Part shown: one piece after another, positions 1 to 9,000 of the stretch
Layout: each line of letters begins with the position of its first letter
How positions within the stretch are numbered: the first letter of the stretch is position 1
Assembly (NCBI GenBank): GCA_049680625.1
Contig: JBAUID010000071.1
Coordinates: forward strand, 1-10,686
Direction: 5' to 3'
Source of the DNA: JAUIAI01 sp049680625
GTDB taxonomy: Bacteria > Pseudomonadota > Gammaproteobacteria > Burkholderiales > Burkholderiaceae_E
Length of the DNA stretch: 10,686 nt
Notes under the pieces: model-generated
Databases searched by the model: none
What the model saw: the letters and a program-made list of their open reading frames with translations, nothing else
What the model was told of the DNA's origin: nothing
Translations under genes and position numbers: made by a program

Positions 1-1631
1 AGCAACAGGCGTCGGCCGTTTTCGGTGGTGACATCGGGAATTGGCCTGAAGTCACCGCGCCCAATGGTTTTCTCGTAAAAATCAATGGGATCAATCACCC
101 AGCGATCCACCCCGTAATCAACCGGCACAAAAGTGTACGGGCGCACCGCAAATCCGCCCCACGGGGTCACGGCAGCGCCGTCATAAGTCTGCTGGGACGC
201 ATCCATGAGGGTCAGCAGCGACTGCGACCCTTCGGGCGATCGCACGGCAGTGCCGCGCACGTTCGGCAAAGGTGCAATCTCGCCGCTGATGGCCTGATGG
301 GAAACGGAAACTGGCGGCGTCGGGCGCTTAGCAAGCGGCGCGAGACCCAAACGCAATGCCAATGGGCTGAACGGGTCAATCCCCAGATCGTTGAGCAGCA
401 CAACCGGCACTTTCTCGTCTAACGCGCGGGTCAGAAACCGGGTCAGATCGGGCAATAACGTCTCGTCTTCGTCTTCGAAAAAGCCAACAATTGCCGCGTA
501 ACGGTCAGCCAGTGGCACATCAGGCAAGGCGAAGCGATGCAGGTCAAGCATATCAACCCGGTAACCAAGGTATTGCAAGGGCATGACCCCGCGCAAATGG
601 GCGGTTGACGCCTGTTCGACATCATCGTCCGGGGTTGTGTTGTGGATCATCAGAACACGCCGCGGAACAACTTCAATCGACCCGATACCGGTACTGGCCA
701 GGTCACCACTGGTGACATAGGGTGTTATTCCTAACCTTTTGATTTTAGAGGCTAAATTTCTGGATTCCTGGCGATTTCCCGGGTTCGCATAGTCGATCGC
801 AATGGCCTGCAAACCTGCCGCCTGCACGTCCCGCAACCGGGCCAGAATCCAGGCGCGGTCGGCTTCAGGAACAGCCCCGTAGGCCTGCTTTTCCTGATCC
901 CAGCGACCAAATAATGACTCGGCCGCCACGGCCTGCAAAAGGGTTTTGATGCGAGGCAACAGCTCGAAGCCCCGATTGCTAATCAGCCGGGCCTGCGGAA
1001 AGCGGGATTTGACTGCCTGAATCGCCCGGACAAGCCCGTCCTGCTGGGCTTTTACCGCCTCAGGGTCACCACCAATCGCGTGGTAGGAATCCATCGTATC
1101 GAGAAAGAAACCCCGGTAGCCACGGGCCCAGAGCGGCGCAACAATTTGCTCCGCGAAAAACGCCGGCCAGTCGGGATGGGCCTGGTTGACGATTCGACTG
1201 TCCCAGACCGGGTTGCGACCAGCGAACATTGTCGCGGGCATTTGCGCGCCATACGGCCGTTCTGCGCTGACTTCTCCGATTGAAACATAGGCAAAAAGTG
1301 CCGACCTTCCGTCGTAAAGCTGCTGATGACGGGCCGGATCATGCTTGTGAGCCGGCTCAACAACGACAATGTCGAAAGCACTGAGCTCGTTGAGGGGGGC
1401 ATCATGGCCGTAATGCAGTGCCACCGACGGCAAACCGGCGGGTGCTGGCGTGATCTGGGTATCGTGCGGCGCTTTGCCGGGATCTGCTGCGGACGCTGTC
1501 ATCACGGCCGTGCCACCCAGGGTAAGGGCAAGCACATACGCGGACAGCACCTGGCCTACCCGCCGCCGGCGATGACTTCCCGCGCCATCCGGCCCAAAGG
1601 AGCGGCTAACTGATAACCGTAACAACGGCAT
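1..1631 (-). CDS. pelA: PelA-like GH114 glycosidase / polysaccharide deacetylase, N-terminal part (C-terminus off window)
   Basis: I read an unbroken minus-strand frame of 543 codons that continues past base 1. Residues 1-48 form a Sec signal: arginines 21-23, a hydrophobic run about 27-43, and an Ala-rich cleavage site near ASA-A48. Residues about 80-290 match the GH114 (endo-alpha-1,4-polygalactosaminidase) fold: YVSIGE at 115-120, GFFLDTMDSY at 174-183, SNRGFELL at 218-225 and AIDYANPGN from 278. D178, D181 and E223 are the candidate acidic catalytic residues. A second domain begins near VLMIHN (326-331). The window ends in TTENGRRLL (535-543), the lead-in to a deacetylase domain in PelA. 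This domain order fits Pseudomonas aeruginosa PelA (about 950 residues), a periplasmic protein that deacetylates and hydrolyses the GalNAc-rich Pel polysaccharide; roughly 400 residues should lie outside. The start is uncertain: ATG 1631-1629 is used, but TTG 1625-1623 and ATG 1673-1671 are in frame. Transcription is divergent from lgt. A stand-alone GH114/deacetylase protein outside a pel operon is the main alternative. Confidence 0.86.
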   Translation of the reverse strand, partial: MPLLRLSVSRSFGPDGAGSHRRRRVGQVLSAYVLALTLGGTAVMTASAADPGKAPHDTQITPAPAGLPSVALHYGHDAPLNELSAFDIVVVEPAHKHDPARHQQLYDGRSALFAYVSIGEVSAERPYGAQMPATMFAGRNPVWDSRIVNQAHPDWPAFFAEQIVAPLWARGYRGFFLDTMDSYHAIGGDPEAVKAQQDGLVRAIQAVKSRFPQARLISNRGFELLPRIKTLLQAVAAESLFGRWDQEKQAYGAVPEADRAWILARLRDVQAAGLQAIAIDYANPGNRQESRNLASKIKRLGITPYVTSGDLASTGIGSIEVVPRRVLMIHNTTPDDDVEQASTAHLRGVMPLQYLGYRVDMLDLHRFALPDVPLADRYAAIVGFFEDEDETLLPDLTRFLTRALDEKVPVVLLNDLGIDPFSPLALRLGLAPLAKRPTPPVSVSHQAISGEIAPLPNVRGTAVRSPEGSQSLLTLMDASQQTYDGAAVTPWGGFAVRPYTFVPVDYGVDRWVIDPIDFYEKTIGRGDFRPIPDVTTENGRRLL

Positions 1632-1638
1632 TCTCCTG
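1623..1638 (-). promoter_or_regulatory. AGGAG ribosome-binding site that bears on the pelA start
   Basis: On the minus strand the sequence reads AGGAG, then A, then ATG CCG TTG. The AGGAG is only one base from ATG 1631-1629, which is too close for normal use. It is seven bases from the in-frame TTG 1625-1623, a standard spacing. Either ATG is used with another upstream purine run, or the true start is TTG, two codons later. The signal peptide is intact in both cases. Confidence 0.45.
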
Positions 1639-1817
1639 CAAAAATTGCGTACTGGCTGCCGAAGTTGGTCCATCGCCCTGCCCGAACAAGCCAATTGCGG
1701 CCTGTTGTCGTGACAATCCCGATTAACCTCACGAGACCGCCCCGGACAAATTTCTGACGATTAAACTGTTCTCTGGCTGTTCCGGGCATTTGCTGCCCTT
1801 CACTGATTCTGGAAACC
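1632..1817. promoter_or_regulatory. Divergent intergenic region between pelA-like gene and lgt
   Basis: This 186-base gap must hold the start signals of both divergent genes. I see no strong sigma-70 pair. For the minus gene, the best spacing is a TTGTCC (complement of 1741-1746) 17 bases before TTAATC, but the second hexamer is a poor -10. For lgt, an AT-rich stretch around 1749-1770 is the only plausible -10 area. A perfect 5-bp hairpin (GGGCA 1784-1788, loop 1789-1793, TGCCC 1794-1798) lies just ahead of the lgt ribosome-binding area. The start of pelA could extend to 1673, which would shorten the gap to 144 bases. Confidence 0.4.
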
Positions 1818-2660
1818 ATGCTTGTTCATCCACAGTGGTCACCGACGATCGTCGACTTTGGGCCGATAGGCGTACGCTGGTACGGACTGATGTACCTGGT
1901 GGCCTTCGGTTTGTTCTATGCGCTGGGTCGTTATCGACTACGTAAGCCCTTGTTTCATAAGGCTTCCGGCCTTATTCCGGATGAGATCGAGGACATGCTT
2001 TTCTGGGCCGTGATGGGGGTTGTCCTCGGTGGTCGGATTGGCTATTGCTTGTTCTACAAGCCAGACTTATATCTCTCGCAACCCCTTGAAATCCTTAAGG
2101 TTTGGCAGGGAGGCATGTCGTTCCACGGTGGTCTGATAGGGGTCATTACGGCGCTGTATCTTTTTTGCAAATCCCGGGGCAAGTCATTTTGGCCGGTGAT
2201 GGATTTTGTGGCCCCGCTGGTGCCACTTGGGCTCGCCGCAGGCCGAATGGGCAACTTCATTAACGGTGAACTTTGGGGCCGGGTGACTGACCTGCCCTGG
2301 GCCATGGTTTTCTGTGCCGACCGGGCCTTACATTGCGGCGGCCAGATGCCAGCGGGGGAAAATCTCGCCCGCCATCCGTCCCAGCTCTACCAGTTTGCCG
2401 GTGAAGGCATTGCCTTGTTCATCCTGCTCTGGTGGTACTCGTCACGGCCCCGACCAGTCGGTTCAATCTCGGGACTGTTCCTGGTTGGGTATGCTATCTT
2501 GCGCTTTCTTGCAGAATTTGCACGTGAACCTGACGACTTCCTCGGCTATCTTGCATTCGGGGCAACCATGGGGCAACTCCTGTGTATCCCGATGTTCCTG
2601 GCTGGCCTGTGGCTGATGATGCGGGCCAAACCGACCGGGACTGGCACCGCACCAACCTGA
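1818..2660 (+). CDS. lgt: Prolipoprotein diacylglyceryl transferase Lgt
   Basis: Lgt is the inner-membrane enzyme that moves diacylglyceryl from phosphatidylglycerol to the lipobox cysteine of prolipoproteins, the first step of lipoprotein maturation. The 280-residue product is close to the E. coli enzyme (291). Visible family marks are RWYGLMY at 20-26, the HGGL motif with H103, the signature AGRMGNFINGELWGR at 141-155 (R143, N146, G149, E151), RHPSQLYQ at 185-192, and YAILRFLAEFAREPD at 225-239, whose Y225/R229 match E. coli Y235/R239. Several hydrophobic segments (about 22-38, 60-78, 104-116, 128-142, 197-206, 216-230, 246-268) fit a seven-helix membrane protein. The start is ATG with a modest GGAAA at 1811-1815. 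The gene seems monocistronic: 186 bases separate it from the divergent pelA-like gene and 360 from the next plus-strand gene. No thyA follows, unlike in E. coli. The protein looks complete. Confidence 0.97.
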   Translation: MLVHPQWSPTIVDFGPIGVRWYGLMYLVAFGLFYALGRYRLRKPLFHKASGLIPDEIEDMLFWAVMGVVLGGRIGYCLFYKPDLYLSQPLEILKVWQGGMSFHGGLIGVITALYLFCKSRGKSFWPVMDFVAPLVPLGLAAGRMGNFINGELWGRVTDLPWAMVFCADRALHCGGQMPAGENLARHPSQLYQFAGEGIALFILLWWYSSRPRPVGSISGLFLVGYAILRFLAEFAREPDDFLGYLAFGATMGQLLCIPMFLAGLWLMMRAKPTGTGTAPT

Positions 2661-2707
2661 GGCATCGCCGACGTCACTGCGGTCGCACCAATTATGTGCA
2701 ACAAGCG

Positions 2708-2725
2708 GGGTAGCCGTTGCTGCCC
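2708..2725 (+). terminator. Possible lgt terminator hairpin without T-tract
   Basis: GGGTAGC (2708-2714), loop CGTT (2715-2718) and GCTGCCC (2719-2725) form a 7-bp stem with one G-T wobble, 48 bases after the lgt stop. The bases that follow (CGCATCTGCC) are not T-rich, so this is not a classical intrinsic terminator. It could stabilise the 3' end or accompany Rho-dependent termination. Confidence 0.3.
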
Positions 2726-2994
2726 GCATCTGCCTAAAATATGAGCACACCGCACAGATTCCACCTGCGCATGGCGCAAAGCGAACCGCTTTAAGCCTCG
2801 CTGACCCCTACTGCCAAAACCGGCACTTCACAACCGGTGCCCTACGCCAGCCTGACCGCCTGACGCCATAACCCAAACCGCGAGTTTCGGCTGTTATCCC
2901 ATTCAGACAACAGCATTATGCCGTTGGCGCCTGGCTGGCGGCCATCTGTCGCATGCCTCGCTTCTGCTCTAAAGAAAGCGCCTCAAATGGCTCG

Positions 2995-3000
2995 TATAAG
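2995..3000 (+). promoter_or_regulatory. Candidate -10 element TATAAG for the giant adhesin gene
   Basis: TATAAG matches the sigma-70 -10 consensus at five of six positions. The sequence 16-18 bases upstream (AAGAAA area, 2971-2978) is not a -35 element. If used, transcription would begin near 3006-3008 and leave a leader of only about 14 bases before ATG 3021. The call rests on one hexamer. Confidence 0.2.
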
Positions 3001-3020
3001 AACTTTTCCTACAGCCAGAT

Positions 3021-6000
3021 ATGAATCGCTTGAACTTACGAGCACGAATTGCACAAATATTTGCCGGTCGAAACGACGGCAATAACCCCACGACGGCAGC
3101 CGCTCGCTCCGTCGCACCAGCGCCTGTAGCCGCCGACCTTGCCAGCAGGCCCCAACGGGCAGCGGTAATTCACCGCTCTGTCCTGATGCCAATCGAAGCG
3201 CGGATGCTGTTCGACGGAGCCATAGGGGCTACCGGTGATGCGATCGCTGATAACAACGCACCTGACTATATTGAATTACCACCCACCCCGTTCGAGGCCC
3301 CTGCCACCGACGAGTGGGACCACGAGACAAGCACTGACGAGCTCAGCAGTAACAACAACAGTACGAACAATGCCACCGTGGATCGTGACCCCAGCACCGG
3401 GCGCGCTTCCGAAGATGATTCAGTCACGACGGTGCCATCTGCCCTGATTGACGTTGAACAAGACAGCGAACAAAACCTCGAGACGCGGACCAACCCAAGC
3501 ACCGTCATCTTTATCGATTCACGAGTGCCGGATCAGGCCACCCTGGTCGCTGCAGCCGCCCAGGACGCCCTGGCCGTTGTTATTAATTCCGATGCCGGCG
3601 GCGTCACCCAAATGGCCGAGGCAATGGCCGCTCTCTCCGACGTTGATTCTGTACACATCATCGGCTTCGGTGACCCAGGCCGGCTCTACCTCGGCTCAAG
3701 CACGATTACCGCCGAAACGATCAGCCAGCCTTATGCTGAACTCTTTGTCCAGATTGGAACCCATCTGTCGGCCGGAGCTGACATCCTGGTTTACGGTTGT
3801 AATTTTGGCGTGGATACCGAAGAGGGTTCCGCCGCTCAGGCGCTGGCCAACGCGACCGGTGCGGATGTTGCGTCATCGATCGACCTGACTGGCAGTGAAC
3901 GCTTTGGTGGTGACTGGGATCTGGAACGTCAGATCGGAAAGGTTGAAACCCTGGCGATCAATCCTGCCAACTGGACGGGAATTCTTGATCCGATCAGCAT
4001 TTCGGTTACCGGCGCACCAACCGTTGTTGCTTCACCCGGCACAGCAACGGCCGCGCTTTTCCCGAACATTTACGGTAACGCACAAAGTGGGGTACGGCTG
4101 GTACCCACCACGGGCACAATCGTCGGGACCACCGCGCTTTGGAACAACGCCGGGTTCATTGGCACCCAGGCAATTGATTTGCTGGCCACGGTTATTACCG
4201 CCGATGCCGATGACTATATCCAGTTCAGTTCACCCACCACCCCCAGCGCTACAGCTGACGACCCAACCATTATTGTTGGCGATTCATCACCGGTCGGAGT
4301 GAACCCGGATACCGACAGCCGGGTAGAAATTCGCTGGCAGATGTTTGAAGCAGGCACCAACATCCCGGTCTCGGGCGAGTTTAATGTGTTGATTACCGAT
4401 ATCGACGGGGTCAACGCGCCGGGCACCCGGGAAGCGATCGCGGCATCAATTAACGACCCGGTTTCATACACATTGTCGAACACCACCAATTTGGTCGGCA
4501 GTGTTCAGGGCACCTTATTACAAGCCGATGGCACCGTTCCCAATACTGGTGGTAATGAGGCACTGAATGAACAAGTCTGGGTCCGTTTTAACTGGGTCAG
4601 CTCATCCGAATTTACGCTGACTTATATCTTATATGCCAATAACGGTGTGACACCAAATGCCGGTTTCACCCACGACGGTGATGGTGACGGCACCTTTACC
4701 GGTGGCGGTACGACGGTATCAATTCCGAAAATTGATCTTGACGGGTCTGCTGCGGGCAATGACTTCACGACCACGTATTCCGAACAAAACTCGCCGGTTT
4801 CGATAACCGATACCGATGTTGTCATCAGCAACACCGGCGGCACGGTCACCGGTGCCACGGTTGTACTGACCAACCGACAGGCGGGTGACAGCCTGACGGC
4901 CGGGACAATGCCCACCGGAATCACGGCAACAATTGATAACAGTGATCCCAATGTGATCACGGTCAACCTGACTGGCGCGGCCAGCGATGCGGCCTACCAG
5001 ACAGCACTGCAGCAAATTGCATTCAGTAATTCTTCGGATACGCCTGATACGACAGTGCGCACCGTCGAGGTGCAAATTGCAAACAGCCTGACGGTTGGCA
5101 ATCAGGCGATCACGTCGATTAACGTCATTGCAGTCAACGATGCACCAATCCATGGCATCCCCGGGCCTCAGTTTGGCGGTGAAGATGCCCCCCATGAAAT
5201 GTCAGCATTTCTCTCCAACCCGATTACTGTTTCCGATGCTGATGCCAGTGGTGCCAACCTGACCACTACACTGTCGATTCCATCCGGCAGCCTGACGCTT
5301 GGTTCAACAACCGGGGTCAGTGTTACCGGTAATGGCTCGGGCACTGTTGTTATTACCGGCACAGCGGCCGCAATTACCAATGCCCTGGACGGCCTGACTT
5401 ATAACCCGGTTGCCAACTTCAACGGCCAGTTAAATCTGCAGGTACAGACCACAGACAACGGCAACACCGGTAGCGGTGGCCCGCAAATCGTCACCGACGT
5501 TATTAGCATGACTATCGCACCGGCCAATGACCTGCCGGTAGCCGTCAATGATGCCCGGACAACCGCGGAAGACACTGCAGTTACCTTTGATCCGCGCGCC
5601 AATGACAATGATATTGATGGTGACAGCTTAAACATTAGTGCCATCGATGGTACGGCCGCAACCATTGGCGTTCCGGTCGCGGTTGCCAACGGCACCGTCA
5701 CTCTGGCGGCCGACGGCCAGATCACGTTTTCACCAGCAGCCAATTATTTTGGTACCACCGCGTTCGGATACACCGTCTCGGATGGTAACGGCGGATTTGC
5801 AACGGCAACCGTCGTCATGACCGTCACCTCAGTACCGGATGCCCCGGTTGCGCTGGCCGACTCAACCAGTACCTTAGAGGACACCGCGGTCAATATTGCC
5901 GTGCTGGCCAATGACAGTGATGGTGATGGCGACAGCTTGTCGGTATCACAAATCAACGGCGCGACAATCAGTGTCGGCACACCGGTTAGCGTTGCAAACG

Positions 6001-9000
6001 GTTCGGTCAGCCTGCTGGCAAACGGCACGCTGAACTTCACACCGGCCGCAAACTTCAACGGTACCACCAGTTTCCAATACACGGTTAGCGACGGCAACGG
6101 CGGTGCGGATACGGCCACGGTTTCCGTGAATGTGACGCCGGTAAACGACATCCCGGTGGCAACCAACGATAGCAGTGGTACCGTCGAAGATGTGCCCTTA
6201 ACCCTGGACGTTCGGTCCAATGACACGGATGCAGACAACGATCCGATAGTTGTCAGCCATATTAATGGCACGCCAATCAACATTGGATCACCGGTCAGTG
6301 TCACCAATGGTTCGGTCAGCATCAGTGCCACCGGTGAACTCACGTTTACCCCGTCACCGAACTCGAGCGGCACGGTCAACTTCAGTTATACCTTAAGTGA
6401 CGGCGCCGGCGGAACGGATACAGCAACCGTCACCCTCGTAGTGTCGCCGGCAAACGATGCCCCGGTGGCCGGTGACGATTCGCAGACAACCAACGAAGAC
6501 ACAGCCGTTGGCATTGATGTCCTGAACAATGATTCGGACGTTGAGAACGACCCGTTGACTGTCCAACAAGTCAACGGCAGCAACATTAGCGTTGGCAGCC
6601 CGGTTAGCGTGGCCAATGGTCAGGTGAGCCTGCAGGTTGACGGCAGCCTGTTGTTTACTCCGACCACGAACTACAACGGCACCACCAGCTTCGCGTACAC
6701 CGTAAGTGATGGCAATGGCGCATCGGACACGGCAACAGTCAGCGTTACCGTTATGCCATCGAACGACATACCGATTGCAGTCAACGACAGCGATTCCGCG
6801 CTTGAAGACGTCAGCCTGAATCTGGCTGTCCTGCAGAACGACAGTGATGCTGACGGCGACAGCCTGACAATTACTGAAATAGACGGGGTTACCGCAAACC
6901 TTGGAATTCCGGTTCCGGTTAACGACGGCTCAGTCACCCTGCTGGCCAACGGTAGTCTGGACTTTGTTCCAACCCCAAATTTCAACGGGCCAACCAGTTT
7001 TCAGTACACGGTATCCGACGGTAACGGCGGCACCGCCACTGCCCAGGTTGATCTTACCTATACCCCGGTAAATGACGCCCCAATTGCCGGCAACGACAGT
7101 ACAACAACGGTTGAAGATACGCCGGTGGCTATCGACGTGCGTGCGAATGACGGCGACGTTGATAATCATCCGTTAAACGTTACTGCAATCAACGGGTCGG
7201 CAATCAGCATCGGGGCACCAGTGATTGTTGTTAACGGTGAAGTCAGTATTAATGCCTCCGGCATATTAACGTTCACCCCGGCACCAAACTACAACGGGCC
7301 GGCAGGTTTTGATTACACGGTTTCTGACGGAAACGGCTTGTTTGCTACAGCAACAGTCGATATCACGGTGACTGCTGCCAATGATGCACCGGTGGTGGCT
7401 GATGACAACAGCGTCACCACCGAAGACAACACGGTGAATATTGCCGTTCTGAGCAACGACAGTGATATAGAAGGCGACAGTTTGACCATTGCCGCGATCA
7501 ACGGAACCGCCATTTCGGTCGGTACCCCGATAGCGGTTGGCAATGGCTCGGTCACCTTACTGGCCAATGGCACGTTGAACTTCACACCAACCACAAATTT
7601 CAACGGCCCGACCAGCTTCACTTATACAGTCAGTGACGGCAACGGCGGCACCAGTGTCGCAAACGTCAATGTGGTGGTAACCGCGGTCAACGACGCCCCG
7701 GTCGCAGCGGATGACTCGGGTTCTACCAACGAAGACACGGCAGTAACCTTCGATGTCCGCAGCAATGATGGCGACGTCGACAGCGATCCGTTAACAGTCA
7801 GCCAGATCAATGGCACGGCAATTGGTGTCGGCTCGCCGGTCAGCGTGGCCAACGGCACGGTCAGCATCAATGCCGCCGGTTTACTGACGTTTACCCCGGC
7901 AAACAATTACAACGGTGCTGCGACGTTTGATTACACCGTCAGTGACGGTAATGGCGGTTCAGATACTGCGACCGTCAGCCTGACCATTAATCCCGTTAAC
8001 GATGCGCCCACCGCCAATGCCGATAACGCCGGCACAACACCGGAAGATACCCCGATCACGATAGATCTGGTTGGCAATGATACCGATCCGGATGGTGACC
8101 CCCTGGTTATCACTCAGATAAACGGCACGCCGATTGCTATTGGCTCACCGGTCAATATACCAAATGGCCTGGTTCTTTTGCTGGCCGACGGCACGGTAAG
8201 CGTCGCACCGGCAGCAAACTACAACGGCCCAATCAGCTTTAACTACACGGTCTCTGACGGTAACGGGGAAACCAGCACCGCCGTCGTCGATCTGCTGGTG
8301 AGTGCGGTTAACGATGCCCCTGTAGCCAACAATGATTCAACCAGCCTGGGTGAAGATACCCCGGTCACCATTGATCTGACTGGCAACGACACCGACCAGG
8401 AAAACGACCCACTGGCTGTGACAGCGGTTAACGGTACGCCAATCAGCATCGGATCGCCAGTTACAGTGGCCAATGGAACGGTTGCTCTGCAAGCTGACGG
8501 CACGGTGGTTTTCACGCCGAATCCGGACTATAACGGCGCGGCGTCGTTCGACTACACGGTCTCTGACGGCAACGGCGGTACCGACACAGGCACCGCTAAC
8601 CTGACCATTGCCCCGGCTAATGACGCACCGGTAGCAAGCAACGACAGTTTCACGACTAATGAAGATTCGTCCGTCGTCATCGACCCGACGATCAATGACT
8701 CAGATATTGACGGCGATTCCCTGACCACCATCCAGGTTAACGGTAGCACCCTGGTATTGGGTTCTCCCCTGGTTGTGGCCAATGGGTCGGTTGAAATTCT
8801 TGCCAGCGGCAGCTTATCTTTCACCCCGGATGGCAACTACGTCGGCACCACGAGTTTCAACTACACGATTTCTGACGGCAACGGTGCCACTGCCAGTGCC
8901 AGCGTCAGCATCCAGGTAAACCCGGTCAATGATGCACCGGTTGCTACCGCTGATTCGGCTAGCGGGGTTGAAGACAATCCGATCAATATTGATGTCACCG

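Larger units (their letters stand above)
2661..3020. other. 360-base intergenic region, no credible gene
   Basis: The stretch between lgt and the giant gene holds no ORF I would support; the longest plus-strand candidate (ATG 2987) is 35 codons with no recognisable content. It contains three short hairpins (2708-2725, 2766-2778, 2778-2792), a near-repeat AACCGGCAC / AACCGGTGC (about 2819-2844), and a TATAAG at 2995-3000. I looked for a cyclic-di-GMP riboswitch, which would suit an adhesin leader, and did not find its conserved core. Confidence 0.6.

Noticed and set aside
1052..1613. ORFs on both strands over the 5' part of the pelA-like gene
   Set aside because: The long minus-strand frame containing the GH114 motifs and signal peptide explains this DNA; the others are frame-shifted shadows.
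1784..1798. GGGCA/TGCCC hairpin upstream of lgt as a regulatory element or terminator
   Set aside because: A perfect stem of only 5 bp with no T-tract can occur by chance. It is noted in the intergenic entry but not called.
2700..2860. Cyclic-di-GMP riboswitch ahead of the adhesin gene, suggested by GCGCAAAGCG and AGCGGGGTAGC
   Set aside because: The two fragments are in the wrong order, and the conserved AGGGCAAACC core with its paired stems is absent.
2987..3094. A 35-codon ORF starting at ATG 2987 between lgt and the giant gene
   Set aside because: It is short, overlaps the start of the giant gene in another frame, and has no distinctive content.
3235..4302. Plus-strand ORFs of 70-146 codons in another frame over the N-terminal part of the giant gene
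   Set aside because: They overlap the DUF4347-containing frame, have Pro/Ser/Arg-rich sequence typical of shifted reading, and show no recognisable family.
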